Part shown: one piece after another, positions 59,642 through 64,000 of the stretch
Layout of the letters: the number at the start of each line of letters is the position of its first letter
How positions within the stretch are numbered: position 1 is the stretch's first letter
Source of the DNA: Solanum dulcamara
Lineage: Eukaryota; Streptophyta; Magnoliopsida; Solanales; Solanaceae
DNA length: 64,000 nt
Direction of reading: 5' to 3'
Assembly: GCF_947179165.1 (NCBI RefSeq)
Contig: NC_077248.1
Span: 12,117,256 to 12,181,255 of the forward strand
The notes under the pieces: generated by a model
The model's database searches: none
Told to the model about the DNA's origin: nothing
The model's input: the letters and a program-made list of their open reading frames with translations, nothing else
Position numbers and translations under genes: made by a program

Positions 59642-60489
59642 GAGATTTTTACTATAATGCTATGTTTAAGAATGATGAGTGTCTTTACACCAATGTTGGA
59701 GGATTAGATATTTGTTTGAATGAATATGTGCTTAATGAAATTCTGAATGTGAAACTAGAAGGGATCAGATTTGTCATAGGAATGGGATGTTTCAAGAAGT
59801 TTGTTCAAGAGTATGGGAAGCTCCAAAAACTAAATACAATAGGCATTCCTAAGAAGTTTCTAAAGGGAGTGTACCAACTGTATTTTGAATTTGTGAACAA
59901 AGTAATGCTTCCTAGGTCAGAAAAGTGGATAGTGGCATCTGCTGCTGATTTGTTCATCATGAAAGCTTTGAGTAAGTTTGATACTATTAACTTATCCGTC
60001 ATCATCTTGGAACACATGCATAAGATAATCTCTGTTAAGAATTACAAGCATGGAATGGGGTATAGGTATTTTCTCACTTAAGTGTTCAATCATTTTAAAG
60101 TTTCTCTAGGTGCTGGTGTAAGAGGGACTATTAAGCAGTTATTTTCTATGACCACTTTATTTAAGTGTGAGTGTGTGGACAGGAAGACTGAGCAAGTAAG
60201 CAGAATTTTAGAACTATTGATCGAACAAAATCAGTTGAAGCATGAACTTGAATGTATGAAAGCACTGTTAAGTGATAAAGATGTTGAGATTGCAAGGCTT
60301 AAGGCATAGCTAGCTACAGCACAATCAGAGGGATCAGGTTCTTTTGAATTGCAAGCACATAAAGAAGGAAATGCTAGTCTGACTACAAAGGTCACTCGTC
60401 TCAAAGACAAATTGCTTCAACATGATGAAATTCATGCTGATCAACTATCTCTCATCCTCAGGTCCCTCACTCAAAAAATCCCATCCTCC
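59642..60489 (+). pseudogene. Plant-transposon-like domain with coiled coil
   Basis: The open piece 59662-60081 (139 codons) has GLDICLNEYVLNEILNV, FLKGVYQLYFEFVNKVMLP and ASAADLFIMKALSKF. A TAA at 60079 interrupts it, then 60082-60309 continues VFNHFKVSLGAGVRGTIKQL and ends in a heptad-like ILELLIEQNQLKHELECMKA. This resembles the 'putative plant transposon protein' domain (PF20167-like, from memory) seen in plant repeats. It has no known enzymatic motif that I can see. It stands where pol should be. No function is claimed. Confidence 0.6.
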
Positions 60490-61011
60490 TAGTGTCATCT
60501 TTTGAAATTTTCCTACCCTTCTTAAAATAATCACAATGGTTTACATTTTTAGTTATTTTGTAATATATTGAATATTAGCCTTCACTTGTGTTGAATGAAT
60601 GTCTCTATTTCTCCTGTTAACTTCTTGATTCATTACTGATTAACTTTTGTTTGTGTTGCCCTTAGTGGCTATGAATTTTCTAAAGATATGTATGCTTTGA
60701 TCTTAGTTTACTGCCTTTTCTTTTTTATGATGTCAAAAGGAGAAATATATTGTAAGCTGATAATTGATTTAGAATCAGTGTTGAACTTGAGAGAAGGGAA
60801 CTGGACTGAAGTCATGGGAAGTCATGGGGACTGAATGTGTCTTGATACATATTGATGGAAGGGGAAGACATCAGTGATAGGGCAAATTTGCTCATAGGTC
60901 TTGATACATATTGGTGATAGGGGGAACTACTTTTGGTTTTGTTCTGTAGGTGATAAGGGAAAAGGGGGAGAATGTTATAAAGGGATTTGTCATCATCAAA
61001 AAGGGAAAAAT
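60490..61011. other. Copia E 3' noncoding interior
   Basis: No ORF. The phrase TCTTGATACATATTG occurs twice (60840 and 60899). Two purine-rich tracts (AAAGGGGGAGAATG at 60961 and AAAAAGGGAAAAA near 60999) precede the 3' LTR, and the second abuts it. Confidence 0.6.
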
Positions 61012-61869
61012 TGATAATGCTTAATGTTGATTGTGGTTTTGATGATTTAAAAAACTAAGGAAAAAGGTAAGGTACCTAATCCCTTGGAGGACTCGAAGAT
61101 TGAAAATGACAACAGACAACAGTACAAAATATTTTCTGGCAAATCTACAGGTTTGTTGTATGCGCGGCCGAGTCCTTGTGCAAGAGGACAGTTGTCTACC
61201 CAATAAAAATCGTCCAACAAAATGTACATCATTTATATATACATTCTTTATAACCATTCTCAGTTGGCCTTTTGGAATCACTGAAAAAGAAAAATCCCAT
61301 TAAAACTCATGCTCTCAAGAATCTAAAATATCGTCTTGAAGAAGATGAAGGACCTGATAGAGTTATCAGTCATTTTTTTCTTGTTTTAGAGATGGTATTT
61401 CTTGGTCTTAATCTTGTAAGGTCTACTCCTAATCTATAAAGGAAGTTAGATCAGTTCATTGTTTGTTTTCGTTCTTTATCTTATCAAAATAACAATTCAT
61501 CTTGTCAAAATAACTAGAGTTCGTTATCGAGACTACTTGAAGTCTAACTCAGCTAGGAGTCTAGTCATTTAGCAAGCAATAGAGTTATTGCTTCTGATCT
61601 GAGTGTAACAGAGTTGTTACAAAGAGAAGGAAGGGATTGTGAGTGCAATTCCTAGATTGCAAGAGTTTATAATCTAAATCTTTGGCTCATTTTTTTAGTG
61701 AAGATTGGAGGTGAAATACTGTGGGACAGGTCGTGATTTTTCTCCCTTGAGCAAGAAGTTTCCACGTAAAATTTTGTGTCTGATTTTACGTTTCTGTTAT
61801 TTAATTTTCTGCACTATTTTTTATAAAGAATTTGATCCCAAAAATTTAGTGGACATGTACATTCTAACA
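61012..61869 (+). mobile_element. Copia E 3' LTR
   Basis: TGATAATGC to ATTCTAACA, 858 bp, and collinear with 57776-58566. Differences are scattered, so the element is not recent. Confidence 0.85.
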
Positions 61870-62241
61870 TTTTTAATTGCTGATTTTTTTTCCTGGTGAA
61901 AAGTAAATTAAACTGCGTTCAAATTGATCTAGATTCTATCACTATATATATATAAATCATCTTATTTGTCCTGATTGATGTTTGGAACTAGTTTGGGTCA
62001 AATCTTATCAATATATATTTCCTATTACTTCTTCCATTCATCTATATTTGTTCAATATATTAAAAATAGTTATCTAATTTATTGGTTTAAATTAAAAAAT
62101 TAAAAGATAATTTATTATTTATTTCTTTTTTACCGTTATTATTAAATAGAGTTCTATTCAAACATAAAAAAAAATAAAATGAACAGATAAAATAATAATC
62201 AAAGTTAAAATTTCAATATATAAAGGCTTGTTAAGGAAGGG
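61870..62241. other. AT-rich spacer
   Basis: TACTTCTTCCATTCATCTAT at 62027 resembles one Stowaway end, but a convincing partner near 62220 was not found. Nothing else is recognised. Confidence 0.35.
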
Positions 62242-62580
62242 TACCACTATTTATCAAGTCATACTCTATTTTTACAATTAGAAAGAAAAAGGAATTCTAG
62301 GGATTGGGACCATTGTCACATAAATCGTAGCGTGGTTCAATAAAACATCCGCACGTAACAACTCAACTTGACTTTATAGCCATAGCGCGGCACCTCCCTA
62401 ATTATAATATGTATCCATCATTATATATGTTACGTTGTCTATTTCTTTTGTATTTGTGTTTGTTGGAGTACTTAATTATATATTCCAATCTTGTAATGAA
62501 CCTTGGTGGTTAGTATTACAACCCAATCTTCATAGTAATACATCATATTCTGCCTTTTTTCTTTCTTTCTACATTTGCTT
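62242..62580 (+). pseudogene. LTP gene 3 ghost: promoter fused to 3' UTR, no coding region
   Basis: 62242-62410 matches the 5' flank of LTP gene 1 (ACCACTATTTATCAAGTCAT, GATTGGGACCATTGTC, GTAGCGTGGTTCAATAAAA, GGCACCTCCCTAATTAT). At about 62410 it switches directly to LTP 3' UTR (CCATCATTATATATGTT, GTTGGAGTACT, TTGTAATGAACCTTGGTGGT, TTACAACCCAATCTTCATAG). The TATA box, 5' UTR, coding exons and intron are all missing, about 900 bp relative to gene 1. The simplest reading is a deletion in a third tandem copy. It cannot encode a protein. Confidence 0.88.
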
Positions 62581-62639
62581 TACTTTTATTATCGATGTTC
62601 TAAAATTGTTTACTCAATCAGCCAACTGAGATAACTCCT

Positions 62640-64000
62640 TGGTTAAATGCACAAGAAAAAATTCAAGTTATATATATATATTAGCTAGCTCCTCATCCGG
62701 ACTGAGGGAAAGATTTGTGATGATTTTCCATGTACTACTAATTTATTCTCCCATTCCTATAGCTCCTCACCCAGATAAGAAAACTAAAGAAATTTTAAGA
62801 TAGAAGAATTATTCGCAATCAAGGGCGAATCTAGGGGGTGAGATTCGAGAGGGTGTTTATTTGAATCCTCCGAACAACATGTACTAAGATAGCTAAGTGG
62901 TCCAAGACATGCAAACCCCAATGTCCAAGGTCTTATCTAGTATTTGATATTCTTATTGGGACCCAATTAACTTTGGATTATAGCCAGGAAACCCCATATT
63001 AAGGGGTAAAAGGTTCTCTAATAAGGTGTTTGATATTTATACTAGAACCCAATTAAATTTGAATTGGCGCACGAATGGGAGAATAAATATTACTTTTGAA
63101 AGATTATCCTTGGATACAACGGACAGATGGGTATATATTGCTCAACTTTATAGGAAAAAAAAAAGTTTACCCTATAATATTTGCAATAACTTATTACTCT
63201 TAAACCATGATCGAACATAATTTTTCTTATATTTATAGTTATTTAAGGAACATCTATAGACCATAATTTAAAAGGTCCTTTTATAAAATAATTTTTTTTT
63301 AAAATAAAAAAATTGGGGGCAGGGAAGATGGTGGAGAAAATTACAATGTGGAGAATTAAATCCTCACCAATAAGGTTATTGATAGTTTATTTAGTCAACC
63401 AACTAAGTTGCTAAAATTTCACATTTAATGTCATTAAATTGGTAGACAATAAAAAAGATAATCATATACTTTCTTCATTTATTATACTAAAAATACATTA
63501 CTTTTACTTATTACTTTTTGCATATTAAGATTATTATTTTTCATATTTTACCTTCAATATTTATTACTTATTTCACAAATTATTTTTTCAATACCTAAAA
63601 TTATAAATTAATTAATATAAATATTATGTTAAAGTACTTATATGAATTATTTTTTAAACAACGTGAAATTTAAAATGAAAACAGTTTCCTCAAAAAAGTT
63701 ACCGGCGTGAATTTGACCTAAAGTTTAGATTTTGCCACTGAAAAGAGTTCATCACTGATTATGTTCACATTGTAATTTCAACCGGAAAAAAAGTACTTTC
63801 AACCACTTGATCATGAGATTGATCTCCGGGTCGTAAGAATAGTGTTGAATAATAATGTGTTTTAGTAATATTTATACTAGTAATGTTAATATAATTTACA
63901 TTAATTTTAGGTAGATTGAAATTAATTTTTTTTTTTATTTAATTTGATGTATTAATTAAAATAACATGTATTACATAATTTTTTTAAAAGTTATTTATTT
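62640..64000. other. Noncoding end of the window
   Basis: Very AT-rich, with poly(A/T) runs (63292-63311, 63929-63935). GAATCTAGGGGGTGAGATTCG near 62827 weakly recalls the GGCGGAGC MITE end. No gene or complete repeat is supported. Confidence 0.4.

Larger units (their letters stand above)
57776..61869 (+). mobile_element. Copia family E non-autonomous element (no pol)
   Basis: The 4,094-bp element has a 5' LTR 57776-58566, primer site TTGGTATCAGATC at 58568, gag from 58625, a transposon-like ORF at 59640-60480, a purine-rich tract (AAAAAGGGAAAAA) at about 60999-61010 and a 3' LTR 61012-61869. There is no protease, integrase, RT or RNase H coding between gag and the polypurine tract. Flanks TATTT and TTTTT do not give a clean TSD. 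The LTRs belong to the same family as that at 24939, whose element keeps a different gag tail. It would need pol from a relative to move. Confidence 0.8.

Overview
This is nuclear DNA from a flowering plant. It is AT-rich, has spliced genes and is packed with LTR retrotransposons. Two near-identical type 1 lipid transfer proteins (LTPs) look like those of the Solanaceae, and the LTR ends and PBSs (tRNA-iMet primer sites) suit that family too. I cannot name the species. Only two genes look intact: the LTP genes at 23.6 and 50.5 kb. A third copy at 62.3 kb keeps its promoter and 3' UTR but has lost the whole coding region. The rest is mobile or viral DNA in layers, so the window reads as a small tandem LTP cluster spread apart by insertions.

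Layout. 1-11.9 kb: nested LTR sequences. These are a partial LTR at the left edge, a solo LTR (1793-3830, TSD CTTTC), and a minus-strand element (5711-10193, TSD GTAAA) that splits an older LTR of family C. 11.9-21.0 kb: a decayed endogenous pararetrovirus (Caulimoviridae) of about 7.9 kb. It carries movement, coat, protease, RT and RNase H regions, a second ORF, and a promoter with leader, and it sits inside a TA-rich tandem array. Its left end has a 170-bp inverted piece of its own second ORF fused to the primer-binding site. 21.1-24.6 kb: a GC-rich foldback and the first LTP gene. 24.9-39.8 kb: a three-level nest. A Copia element has its gag split by an 11.8-kb Gypsy element (TSD AGGGC), whose RT is in turn split by a solo LTR (TSD CCTTC).

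39.8-44.3 kb: an LTR-like block and the 3' end of another Copia element. 44.4-49.9 kb: MITEs, one of them split by two LTRs. 50.3-51.2 kb: the second LTP gene. 51.6-57.0 kb: MITEs, short tandem repeats and a minus-strand Gypsy remnant. 57.8-61.9 kb: a 4.1-kb Copia-type element that has both LTRs and a gag but no pol, and carries an extra plant-transposon-like domain. 62.2-62.6 kb: the LTP ghost. The last 1.4 kb shows nothing I recognise.

No retroelement or viral ORF here is intact. Stops and frameshifts are frequent, and many of the changes are C>T or G>A, as expected in methylated, silenced DNA. All identities given are counts by eye, not alignments.
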